From contig CABRXV010000093.1 of NCBI GenBank assembly GCA_902475005.1, forward strand, positions 1-7,198: a DNA stretch of 7,198 nt, given 5' to 3'. This stretch comes from CABRXV01 sp900754955. GTDB lineage: Bacteria > Actinomycetota > Coriobacteriia > Coriobacteriales > Eggerthellaceae. The translations under genes were made by a program, and so were the position numbers. This document shows, in pieces, positions 1 to 5,014 of the stretch (the stretch's first letter is position 1; every line of letters starts with the position of its first letter). The notes beneath the pieces were generated by a model. That model was not told the origin of the DNA and did no database searches. It saw only the letters and a program-made list of their open reading frames with translations.

Positions 1-155
1 CGGCTTGGTAAACCCCATCTGGAGCAAGCGCAAATAGGAACGCGATACGGCCGCCCTTCCGTGCGTTCGGGTTGCGTGCTAGAGATCCGCGGCGACGCGG
101 GTTCGAGATAAATGGCCGTCCGACGACAGAACCCGGCTTATCGGCCCACTCGCGC
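1..155 (+). ncRNA. rnpB: RNase P RNA, 3' part (5' end outside window)
   Basis: This is the catalytic RNA of ribonuclease P, which cuts 5' leaders from precursor tRNAs. The block at about 7-38 (GGTAAACCCC, then GGAGCAAG, then CAAATAGG) matches the conserved mid-molecule segment of bacterial RNase P RNA. The block at about 108-142 (AGATAAATGG, then GACAGAACCCGGCTTATCGG) matches the universally conserved 3' region with the P4 and P1 3' strands. The sequence between them forms the variable P13/P14-type arms, for instance AACGC at about 40 opposite GCGTT near 65. The 5' portion, including the P1 5' strand and the promoter, lies left of the window. The mature 3' end is not exact; I place it between 150 and 157, just before the terminator stem. 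It converges on the minus-strand divIVA cluster. Recognition is from the conserved core, not from a covariance-model search. Confidence 0.93.
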
Positions 156-157
156 AT

Positions 158-187
158 CAGAAAAGCCGCCCGAGGGCGGCTTTTCTG
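158..187 (+). terminator. Rho-independent terminator of rnpB, probably bidirectional
   Basis: A perfect 13-bp inverted repeat (158-170 with 175-187, core GCCGCC/GGCGGC) closes a 4-nt CGAG loop. It has an A-tract on the left and a T-tract on the right, so each strand reads as GC stem plus TTTTCTG. On the plus strand it sits directly behind rnpB. On the minus strand it could stop any transcript that runs past divIVA, which would give divIVA a 3' UTR of roughly 300 nt. Confidence 0.88.
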
Positions 188-200
188 GTTCTATCGGGCT

Positions 201-310
201 GAACCCAGGTCGGCAATAAAAGCCGGGGCATCTAAAGTTGCCTCGCTTTGATGTCAAACGACCTGTCCGTTTGGCATCCCGTGTTTGACACCGGTCGAAC
301 CCAAGTCAGC
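201..310. repeat. Degenerate 14-bp direct repeat, two copies
   Basis: GAACCCAGGTCGGC at 201-214 and GAACCCAAGTCAGC at 297-310 agree at 12 of 14 positions, and both differences are transitions. The copies begin 96 bp apart. Downstream of each copy there is a loosely similar string: TTGCCTCGCTTTG at 238-250 and TTGCCCCGCCTTTG at 334-347. The distance from repeat to string is the same (37 nt) in both. This suggests an old tandem duplication of about 96 bp, but the rest of the two units has diverged too far to be certain. Confidence 0.4.
229..290 (+). other. Mutually exclusive small hairpins (possible switch)
   Basis: Three pairings compete for the same bases. Arm 229-237 pairs with 246-253 (8 bp, one bulged T at 233, loop TTGCCTCG). 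Arm 250-260 pairs with 268-278 (GATGTCAAACG with CGTTTGGCATC, 11 bp counting one G-U wobble at 254/274, loop ACCTGTC). TGTCAAAC at 252-259 also pairs perfectly with GTTTGACA at 283-290. Overlap of arms is seen directly; a switching role is inference. No U-tract follows any of them, so they are not ordinary terminators. Confidence 0.4.
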
Positions 311-312
311 GA

Positions 313-413
313 GGGGCCGCACGGTGCCCGAGATTGCCCCGCCTTTGGGCCAAGCCGCCTTTGCGCGGCGCAGCACCCAAAACAAGGGGCAAGATCAGGT
401 GCCGTGCGGCCCC
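313..413 (+). other. Long interrupted hairpin, candidate structured RNA
   Basis: The outer arms GGGGCCGCACGG (313-324) and CCGTGCGGCCCC (402-413) are perfect 12-bp complements. On the plus strand the stem extends by U325-G401, G326-U400, C327-G399 and C328-G398. After a C-A mismatch, 330-331 pairs with 395-396. Then come side-by-side G332/A394 and A333/G393 mismatches, then TTGCCCC (334-340) with GGGGCAA (386-392). After a small internal loop, TTTGGG (344-349) pairs with CCCAAA (376-381), and GCCGC (354-358) with GCGGC (365-369) caps it around a 6-nt loop. Two wobbles become A-C mismatches on the minus strand, so the RNA, if any, is probably plus-strand. It lacks the conserved apical motif of SRP RNA, and I do not recognise the family. 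Confidence 0.5.
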
Positions 414-426
414 GCAGCGTCGGCGA

Positions 427-456
427 GTTCCGTCTGCGCGTCAGCGCAGACGGAAC
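427..456 (-). terminator. Hairpin just after divIVA stop, U-less terminator or 3'-end stabiliser
   Basis: A perfect 13-bp inverted repeat (GTTCCGTCTGCGC at 427-439, GCGCAGACGGAAC at 444-456, 4-nt loop) lies 6 nt beyond the divIVA TAG stop. Neither side carries a U-tract on the transcribed strand; the minus strand continues TCGCCGAC. Position and strength suggest it ends or protects the divIVA mRNA. U-less terminators have been proposed in GC-rich actinobacteria, but function here is inference. Confidence 0.55.
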
Positions 457-462
457 CCTCCC

Positions 463-1305
463 CTAGTCAACTTCTTCGAACTCGAAATCGTCGGCATCGC
501 CGAAGCCCGAGAGGTCCTTCTCGTAGGCGCTGGCGACCGGCGTTGCAGCGGCGACGACCGCATCGGTCGTCTGGGGCGTGGTGTACTCGACCGCCGCAGC
601 AGGCTCGTCGTAGACGTCGTCGGCTTCGTCGATGGCGAACTCACCCGTAGCGTCGTCGTCGAAGACCTGACCCGTCGCCTGAGACGCGACGAAACCGCCT
701 GCGAACGAGGTGGCGGCCACGGCCACGCCGCCGAGGTCGGCGAGCTTGCGGGATGCGTCAGCGATGAAGTCCTTGAGGATGTCCTGGTACTCCTCGCGCA
801 CGTCCTCGCGCTCGTCCTCGAGCTTGCGAATGGAGTCGAGCACCGCCTGCTTGTCATCGTTCGCGCGGTTGAGAATGCGCGACGCCTCGTCGCGGGCGTC
901 CTGGATGGTCTCGGCTGCCTGCGCATTCGCCTTCGCGACGATCTCGTCGGCGGAGCGCTGGGCGATGATGAGCGCCTGCGAGATCGCGCTGTCGTTGGCG
1001 CGCTTCTCCTCGAGCTGCTGCTCAAGGTCGGCGATGATCTCGTCCTTCTCGGCGATGATGGCGTCGAACTCGGAGGTGTCGACTGCGGCGGATGCCTCCT
1101 CGCCATCGGCGACGGGGGCGGCAGGCGTGTCGAAACCGTCGAACTTGCTTCCGTCGAGCTGGTCCTCGAGCGAAGCGATCTGGTTGTTCAGCGCGTCGAT
1201 CTCATCGGCGACGTGCTCGAGGAAGATATCGACTTCGTCGACGTCGTAGCCCTTGCGATCGATGGAGAAACTCTGGTTGTGGATGTCGGCAGCGGTAATA
1301 GCCAT
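463..1305 (-). CDS. divIVA: DivIVA / Wag31-type polar and septal coiled-coil protein
   Basis: This cytoplasmic scaffold binds negatively curved membrane at the septum and poles and recruits growth or division partners. The N-terminal DivIVA domain is clear at residues 3-40: ITAADIHNQSFSIDRKGYDVDEVDIFLEHV in type, with the membrane-contacting loop around FSIDRKGY. A short Gly/Pro/Ala linker (about 51-78) leads to a long coiled coil (about 80-190), then an acidic Ala/Asp/Glu-rich tail ending in FEFEEVD (about 191-280). I chose the ATG at 1305 because GAAGGGA sits 6-7 nt upstream and the product then begins like other DivIVA proteins. An in-frame GTG at 1323 would add MVKGQH and is less likely. 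It is the last gene of the cluster, 51 bp after yggT. At 280 aa it is in the range of actinobacterial homologues. The family assignment is firm, but the exact partner set is not readable from sequence. Confidence 0.93.
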   Translation of the reverse strand: MAITAADIHNQSFSIDRKGYDVDEVDIFLEHVADEIDALNNQIASLEDQLDGSKFDGFDTPAAPVADGEEASAAVDTSEFDAIIAEKDEIIADLEQQLEEKRANDSAISQALIIAQRSADEIVAKANAQAAETIQDARDEASRILNRANDDKQAVLDSIRKLEDEREDVREEYQDILKDFIADASRKLADLGGVAVAATSFAGGFVASQATGQVFDDDATGEFAIDEADDVYDEPAAAVEYTTPQTTDAVVAAATPVASAYEKDLSGFGDADDFEFEEVD

Positions 1306-1321
1306 GTGTTGTCCCTTCACC

Positions 1322-1346
1322 AAGGCGCTGGATCGACCTGCGCCTT
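1322..1346 (-). other. Hairpin in the yggT-divIVA spacer, next to the divIVA ribosome site
   Basis: AAGGCGC (1322-1328) and GCGCCTT (1340-1346) form a perfect 7-bp stem, with GG/CC pairs possible inside the 11-nt loop. It occupies most of the 51-bp spacer and ends about 4 nt before the GAAGGGA Shine-Dalgarno of divIVA on the minus strand. It could affect mRNA processing or translation of divIVA. No U-tract follows, so it is not a standard terminator. Function is unknown. Confidence 0.35.
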
Positions 1347-1356
1347 CGACCGATTC

Positions 1357-1611
1357 TTAGAGAAGCATCGCCAGCAGGCGTACCCCAAATTGTAATACAA
1401 GCAGCGCGATGATTGGCGTTATGTCCACCATTCCTCCAATCGGGGGAATGAGGCGCTTGAACAGGTTGAGGTACGGGTCGCAGACTTTGCCGAGCACGTG
1501 GTAGATGTCGGCGAGGATGCCCCGATCAGTGGGCAGCCACGACATCATCACGTAGACGAAGATGATGAGGCTGTAGGCATCAGCCAGGCGGATGAGCAGA
1601 TACGTCAGCAT
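1357..1611 (-). CDS. yggT: YggT family small membrane protein (YlmG)
   Basis: An 84-aa integral membrane protein with two hydrophobic segments, about residues 3-25 (ending VMMSWLP) and about 55-84. Between them lies the family's hallmark CDPYLNLFKRLIPPIGG, followed by VDITPIIALLVLQ. YggT/YlmG proteins are encoded beside sepF and divIVA in many Gram-positive bacteria. Homologues are linked to division-site or nucleoid organisation, but the molecular role is not settled. The ATG at 1611 is preceded by AAGGAG with 8-nt spacing. It overlaps the end of proC by 7 bp (ATGCTGA), so translation is probably coupled. The length is normal for the family. The frame stays open upstream to a start at 1728, but that extension is an arginine-rich shadow of proC and was not used. 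Confidence 0.92.
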   Translation of the reverse strand: MLTYLLIRLADAYSLIIFVYVMMSWLPTDRGILADIYHVLGKVCDPYLNLFKRLIPPIGGMVDITPIIALLVLQFGVRLLAMLL

Positions 1612-2447
1612 GAGGCGAGCTCCTTGGAGCGGCGCACGGCGGCGGCGATGCCCGCGTCGAACACGGCCGCAAAGCCCGCCTCGTCCATGGCGGCGAGCGC
1701 AGCAAGCGTGGTGCCGCCCGGCGAGCATACGGCGACGCGTGTCTGCTCGGGCGTCTGGCCCTTCTCCCTCATGAGAAGACAGGTGCCGAGGAAGGTGTCG
1801 GCGGCGAGCCGCTCAGCGAGCTCGGCGTCGAGCCCCTGCGCCACGCCCGCGTCGCGCAGCGCCTCGATGGCGTGCGCCACGTAAGCCGGGCCCGAACCCG
1901 AAAGCGCTCCCGTGGCGTCCATCGCGTCTTCTTCGACGAGATACGCCGAGCCCAGGCAGGCGAACAGATCGCGCACGAGCGCGACGTCATCGGCGCGCGA
2001 CGATGCGGTGCACACGGTGGTAACGCCCGCGCCCACGAGCAGCGGCGTGTTCGGCATCACGCGCACGAGGCGCGCGCCGGCGGGAAGCATCGCGAGCAGC
2101 TGTGCAGTCGACAGGCCCGCGGCGATCGAGATGAACAGCGGCGCGCGATCGGCGCCGTAGGCGGGCTTATCGGCAATCGACTCGAGCACCGATCGCATCA
2201 CCTGGGGCTTGACGGCGAGCACGACGATGTCCGCCGTATCGATCTCGCGCGCGTCGGCCACGCAGGTGACGCCATAGCGTTCGGCAAGGTACGCACGGCG
2301 CTCAGCGCCGGGATTGGCCACGACGAAGTTCGCCGCGGAAAGCGGCGCGGCGGGATCGCGGTCCGACGCGATCCACCCGCCGAGTATCGCCTCGCCCATC
2401 TTGCCGCCGCCGATGACGGCGATGCGCACGTCAGCTGCAAGCGCCAT
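1605..2447 (-). CDS. proC: Pyrroline-5-carboxylate reductase
   Basis: ProC catalyses the last step of proline synthesis, NAD(P)H-dependent reduction of 1-pyrroline-5-carboxylate to L-proline, in the cytoplasm. The Rossmann fold opens at residues 7-25 (VRIAVIGGGKMGEAILGGW). VVLAVKPQ follows at about 75-82 and RLVRVMPNTPLLVGAGVT at about 126-143. The helical dimerisation domain carries the P5CR signature, from ALSGSGPAYV at about 181-190 to CSPGGTT at 241-247. At 280 aa it is full length. The ATG at 2447 forms a TAATG overlap with the sepF stop, and its own Shine-Dalgarno (GGGGTG about 9 nt upstream) is weak, so it probably relies on reinitiation after sepF. It also overlaps yggT by 7 bp. It is the only amino-acid-synthesis gene in the cluster; no other proline gene is in the window. 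Confidence 0.95.
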   Translation of the reverse strand: MALAADVRIAVIGGGKMGEAILGGWIASDRDPAAPLSAANFVVANPGAERRAYLAERYGVTCVADAREIDTADIVVLAVKPQVMRSVLESIADKPAYGADRAPLFISIAAGLSTAQLLAMLPAGARLVRVMPNTPLLVGAGVTTVCTASSRADDVALVRDLFACLGSAYLVEEDAMDATGALSGSGPAYVAHAIEALRDAGVAQGLDAELAERLAADTFLGTCLLMREKGQTPEQTRVAVCSPGGTTLAALAAMDEAGFAAVFDAGIAAAVRRSKELASC

Positions 2448-3373
2448 TACTGGAGCACCCCTTGATTGCGCAGGTTCATGCGCTCGACCTCCGTGAGCGG
2501 CTTGACGCACGTGATCGCGAACGTCTTGTCGCCGACGCACTCGACCGAGGCTCCGAGGGCGCACGCCGCACCGAACGAGAAGTCGAGCAGGCGCTTGGAA
2601 AGCTCGCCCGACGCATCTGCCACCACAAGAACAACGGCGTTGCCGCCCTTGAGCGACGTGACGACCTTCTCGGCTTCCTCGTAGCTCTTCGGGCGAAGCA
2701 CGTCAACCGAGCGGTGCCCCGCGACCGACGTCACCGAGGACGTCGACACGGCGGAACCCTGCGCCGCCGAGGCGATGCGCGCCGAAGACGCGGCGCCCGA
2801 GTCAGCTCCACGCGAGGCGGAGCGGGCAGACGGGTCGTCGGTCGGCATGAACAGCGAATCGAGGCCCTCGGAATGGCGACGCGAGGCAGCGGCCGACACG
2901 GCGGCGGTGCCTTCGGGCGTCATCTGGGGCGGAAGCGAGGAGTCGACCATCGTGCGGCCGAGCGAACGCGCCGGCGCGGTGCCCGTCGAGGTCGAACGGC
3001 GCGCATAGGACGAATCGCGGCCCGAGGAGATGCTCGGAACCTGCGTCGAGGCGCGCACGTCGTCGATCGAGACGAGGCGCGGCATCGTGGAGCCGCCGGC
3101 AGAGCGCACCGCGGAGGAGCGGGTTCCGCGCTCGCGCGTCGTCACCGCACCGCCGTAGCGGTCGTCGCTGTGATCGCTGCCGTAATCGTCAGCATAGTCG
3201 TCGGCATAATCGCCGTAGTCGTCGCCGTAATCATCGGCGTAGTCGTCGTAATCGTCGTAGTCGTCATAGCCTCCGTCGTAGGAGCGGCCCGAGCCGCGTC
3301 CCTGGCTCTGGGAGCCGAAACCGAGCTTGGACTTGATGTCGCCGAACATCTTCTTCCCACCTTGCAAGTCCAC
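2447..3373 (-). CDS. sepF: SepF cell-division protein with extended Asp/Tyr-rich linker
   Basis: SepF binds the FtsZ C-terminal tail and the membrane, and takes over the FtsA anchoring role in bacteria such as this one. Residues 7-20 (KKMFGDIKSKLGFG) resemble the N-terminal amphipathic membrane helix. The SepF core lies at about 221-308, starting RSVDVLRPKSYEEAEKVV, with GGNAVVLVV and SKRLLDFSFGAACAL typical of the domain. Between them is an unusually long low-complexity region. An Asp/Tyr repeat (32-73) is followed by a Ser/Ala/Arg-rich stretch (about 78-218). The total of 308 aa is well above the 150-220 aa I expect for the family. I chose the GTG at 3373 because a perfect AGGAGG lies 5 nt upstream. 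The ATG at 3349 (eight codons in) is the alternative and would begin MFGDIKSK. The stop overlaps proC (TAATG). Confidence 0.9.
   Translation of the reverse strand: MDLQGGKKMFGDIKSKLGFGSQSQGRGSGRSYDGGYDDYDDYDDYADDYGDDYGDYADDYADDYGSDHSDDRYGGAVTTRERGTRSSAVRSAGGSTMPRLVSIDDVRASTQVPSISSGRDSSYARRSTSTGTAPARSLGRTMVDSSLPPQMTPEGTAAVSAAASRRHSEGLDSLFMPTDDPSARSASRGADSGAASSARIASAAQGSAVSTSSVTSVAGHRSVDVLRPKSYEEAEKVVTSLKGGNAVVLVVADASGELSKRLLDFSFGAACALGASVECVGDKTFAITCVKPLTEVERMNLRNQGVLQ
3155..3280 (-). repeat. Asp/Tyr-coding tandem repeat inside sepF
   Basis: SepF residues 32-73 are built from repeated DDY triplets and ADDYG/DDYGD variants, encoded by degenerate 9- to 15-bp repeats of GAC/GAT and TAC/TAT codons. 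The protein segment is strongly acidic with a Tyr about every third residue. Codon use within the tract is mixed (both GAC and GAT, TAC and TAT). This looks like repeat expansion followed by drift rather than a recent exact duplication. Confidence 0.8.
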
Positions 3374-3378
3374 GATGA

Positions 3379-3384
3379 CCTCCT
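3379..3384 (-). promoter_or_regulatory. Strong Shine-Dalgarno deciding the sepF GTG start
   Basis: The minus strand reads AGGAGG, then 5 nt (TCATC), then GTG. This is an ideal ribosome-binding site for the GTG at 3373. By contrast, the downstream ATG at 3349 has only diffuse purines (AAGGTGGGAAGAAG) before it. Confidence 0.7.
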
Positions 3385-3404
3385 GTGCTCTCTCAGAGCG
3401 CTCA

Positions 3405-3423
3405 GCAGCCCGAACAGGGCCGC
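3405..3423 (-). other. Small hairpin in the yggS-sepF spacer
   Basis: On the minus strand GCGGCCC (3423-3417) pairs with GGGCTGC (3411-3405), giving 7 bp including one G-U wobble around a 5-nt TGTTC loop. It lies in the 76-bp yggS-sepF spacer, about 20 nt ahead of the strong sepF Shine-Dalgarno. The wobble pairs only on the minus, transcribed, strand. No U-tract follows. It may set mRNA processing or the relative level of sepF; this is inference. Confidence 0.3.
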
Positions 3424-3449
3424 CTGCGCCGACGCGGCGAATGCGCGCC

Positions 3450-4145
3450 TTACCTTACTTCGAATTCGTCGCTGAAGATGGCACGTCCGATACGGACTAT
3501 GGTAGCCCCCGCCTCGACGGCGGCGCGCCAGTCTTCACTCATGCCCATAGAAAGCTCATTGAACGCCGCTGCGTCCTCCTCGGGCAGATTCCGCCTGATG
3601 GAGCGCGCGAGCTGCGCCAGATCGTCGAAGCACGCGCGCGCGACGGCGAGGTCGCCCTGCGGCGCCATCGTCATGAGCCCGCGCACGCGCACGTGCGGAA
3701 GCGCCGCGATGGCCTCGACAAGCGCCGGGGCTTCCTCGGGAGACGCGCCGCTTTTGCTCTCCTCGCCGGAGACGTTCACCTCGACGAGCACGTCTTGGAC
3801 CTTGCCGAGATCGGCCGCCGCCTCGTCGATCTTCTGCGCGTGCTTGAGCTGGTAGAGCGAGTGGATGAGCGAGGCCGACCCCACGATGTCGCGGATGCGG
3901 CGCGATTGGATGTTGCCGATGAAATGCCAGGTCGCGCTCGGACACGCTGCGGCCTTCTCGACGATCTGATCGGGACGATTCTCGCCGAAATCGCACGCGC
4001 CCGCGGCGAGCGCCTCGCGCACGCCCTCGACGCCGACCGTCTTCGACACGGCGACCACGCGCACCTCGCGCGGATCGCGCCCCGCCTCGCGGCACGCCGC
4101 GGCAACCTCGCCGACGACGCGCTCGTAACGCTGCTCAATACCCAT
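3450..4145 (-). CDS. yggS: YggS/YlmE family PLP-binding homeostasis protein
   Basis: This family is a single-domain alanine-racemase-like TIM barrel that binds pyridoxal 5'-phosphate without known catalysis. It buffers the intracellular PLP pool; loss disturbs amino-acid and keto-acid balance. Visible motifs are VVAVSKT with the PLP lysine at residue 35, FGENRPDQIVEK (53-64), WHFIGNIQSRR (73-83), VNVSGEESKSG (123-133), RGLMTMAP (155-162), and LSMGMSEDW with ATIVRIGRAIF near the C-terminus. At 231 aa it is normal length. The ATG at 4145 overlaps the pgeF stop as TAATG, with AAGGA very close upstream, so coupling is likely. The usual IGxLQxNK motif reads IGNIQSRR here. The family is certain; why it travels with division genes is known only by association. 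Confidence 0.94.
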   Translation of the reverse strand: MGIEQRYERVVGEVAAACREAGRDPREVRVVAVSKTVGVEGVREALAAGACDFGENRPDQIVEKAAACPSATWHFIGNIQSRRIRDIVGSASLIHSLYQLKHAQKIDEAAADLGKVQDVLVEVNVSGEESKSGASPEEAPALVEAIAALPHVRVRGLMTMAPQGDLAVARACFDDLAQLARSIRRNLPEEDAAAFNELSMGMSEDWRAAVEAGATIVRIGRAIFSDEFEVR

Positions 4146-4999
4146 TATCCTTCGACCTTTCTGAATGCGACAGCGCCGTGACGGCCGCAAACGCCGCCCG
4201 ACGCGCGATAGGAGAAGAACTCATTCGCATGGCACACGGTGCACACGCCCGCGTCGGCGATGCGCCGCTCCTCGACGCCCGCCCCCACGAGGTCCTCCAC
4301 GAGGGCGCGCCCCAGATCGACGTGCGAGTCGTCGGCGATGCAGGCGGCGCCGAACTTGTCGAGAAAGCGGTCGCGCACATCGGCACCCGTCTCGAAGCAC
4401 TCCGCGTGGATGTAGGGGCCGAGATACACGTTGTACGAAGCCGCCGCCTCAGCGGCGCTCCCGAACAAAGCAGCCGGACCTTCCGATTCGCGCGCGGCGA
4501 GGGCGCGCACCGCCTTCGGGACGATCGACGCCATGACGCCGCGCCATCCCGCATGCACCACGGCGAACGACCCGCTCGGCGAGACGACGATCACCGGCAC
4601 GCAGTCGGCGAAGCAGAGAAGCGCCGCCACATTCTCGCACGTCACGATGATGCCGTCGGCGCCGGCGGCCGCCCGCGCAGCGGCATCCGCCGCATCGCGC
4701 GCAGCCGAAACGGTGACAAGATCGGAGCCGTGCACCTGGTTCGGCACCACGAGCGGCATGCCCGTCACTCCAAGCGCATCCATGAGCAGACGGCGATTTT
4801 CCGCGACAGCAGCGGGGTCGTCACCCACGTGCGTGGCAAGGTCGAGCCCCGCGTATGAGCCGGTGCTCACACCACCCGCACGCCCCGTAAAAGCAACGCG
4901 CACGCCCGCGGTGCGGGCGAGCGCGTCGTCGGTCAGGATATGGAGCGCATCGAGCTTATGCGCCGCAAACTGCGGCGCGGGAAGCTGCGAGACATTCAT
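4145..4999 (-). CDS. pgeF: PgeF peptidoglycan editing factor (YlmD/YfiH, Cu-oxidase_4 fold)
   Basis: The E. coli relative YfiH/PgeF hydrolyses peptidoglycan precursors in which L-Ser or Gly was wrongly attached to UDP-MurNAc in place of L-Ala. Other members (LACC1 family) act on purine nucleosides. The metal-site residues are in place: NQVHG with His90, FADCVPVIV with Cys133, and VVHAGWRG with His149. The family's YLGPYIHAECFE (192-203) and CTVCHANEFFSYRASGG (253-269) follow. Length is 284 aa, with about 30 extra N-terminal residues before the conserved core. The ATG at 4999 is 15 bp after the ftsZ stop. Its Shine-Dalgarno is poor (GGGG about 11 nt upstream), so an internal start cannot be excluded. 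The end overlaps yggS. The substrate in this organism is inferred. Confidence 0.9.
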   Translation of the reverse strand: MNVSQLPAPQFAAHKLDALHILTDDALARTAGVRVAFTGRAGGVSTGSYAGLDLATHVGDDPAAVAENRRLLMDALGVTGMPLVVPNQVHGSDLVTVSAARDAADAAARAAAGADGIIVTCENVAALLCFADCVPVIVVSPSGSFAVVHAGWRGVMASIVPKAVRALAARESEGPAALFGSAAEAAASYNVYLGPYIHAECFETGADVRDRFLDKFGAACIADDSHVDLGRALVEDLVGAGVEERRIADAGVCTVCHANEFFSYRASGGVCGRHGAVAFRKVEG

Positions 5000-5014
5000 G
5001 AACCCGAAAGCCCC

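Larger units (their letters stand above)
188..462. other. Non-coding, structure-rich spacer between convergent rnpB and divIVA
   Basis: I find no convincing gene in these 275 bases. Open frames on the plus strand (for example 248-466 and 285-650) lack a Shine-Dalgarno, have arginine/serine/proline-rich shadow composition, and run out of the spacer or into antisense divIVA. The spacer is dense in inverted repeats, listed separately: 229-253, 250-278, 252-290, 313-413 and 427-456. No clear plus-strand promoter is visible. TTGACA hexamers exist at 285-290 (plus) and 252-257 (minus), but neither has a good -10 at the right distance. Confidence 0.7.

Noticed and set aside
129..225. Spacer around 201-225 as a duplicated copy of the rnpB 3' end and terminator
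   Set aside because: Both contain GAACCC and AAAAGCCG, but spacing differs (about 32 versus 17 nt) and the intervening sequence does not align.
252..290. TTGACA hexamers on the minus strand (257-252) and plus strand (285-290) as promoters
   Set aside because: No acceptable -10 hexamer lies 16-18 nt downstream on either strand. The best minus-strand candidate (TAGATG or TTAGAT) matches only 3 of 6 positions. The hexamers are the two arms of an inverted repeat.
313..413. Signal recognition particle (4.5S) RNA or 6S RNA
   Set aside because: Length and hairpin shape are suggestive, but the conserved SRP apical loop motif (GGAAGGAAGCAGCC-like) is absent. There is no single large central bubble as in 6S RNA.
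334..1395. Long plus-strand open frame opposite divIVA, with similar long frames at 2462-3475 opposite sepF and 4940-6133 opposite ftsZ
   Set aside because: These are antisense shadows of well-recognised minus-strand genes in GC-rich DNA. They lack ribosome sites and family motifs. The hydrophobic Val/Ile run opposite sepF is just the complement of the Asp/Tyr repeat.
1612..1728. N-terminal extension of YggT to 1728
   Set aside because: The extension is arginine-rich, overlaps proC in another frame and precedes the normal YggT start, which has a good AAGGAG.
3155..3280. CRISPR array or satellite repeat
   Set aside because: The repeat is in frame within sepF, with short degenerate units and no spacers. 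It is a coding low-complexity tract.
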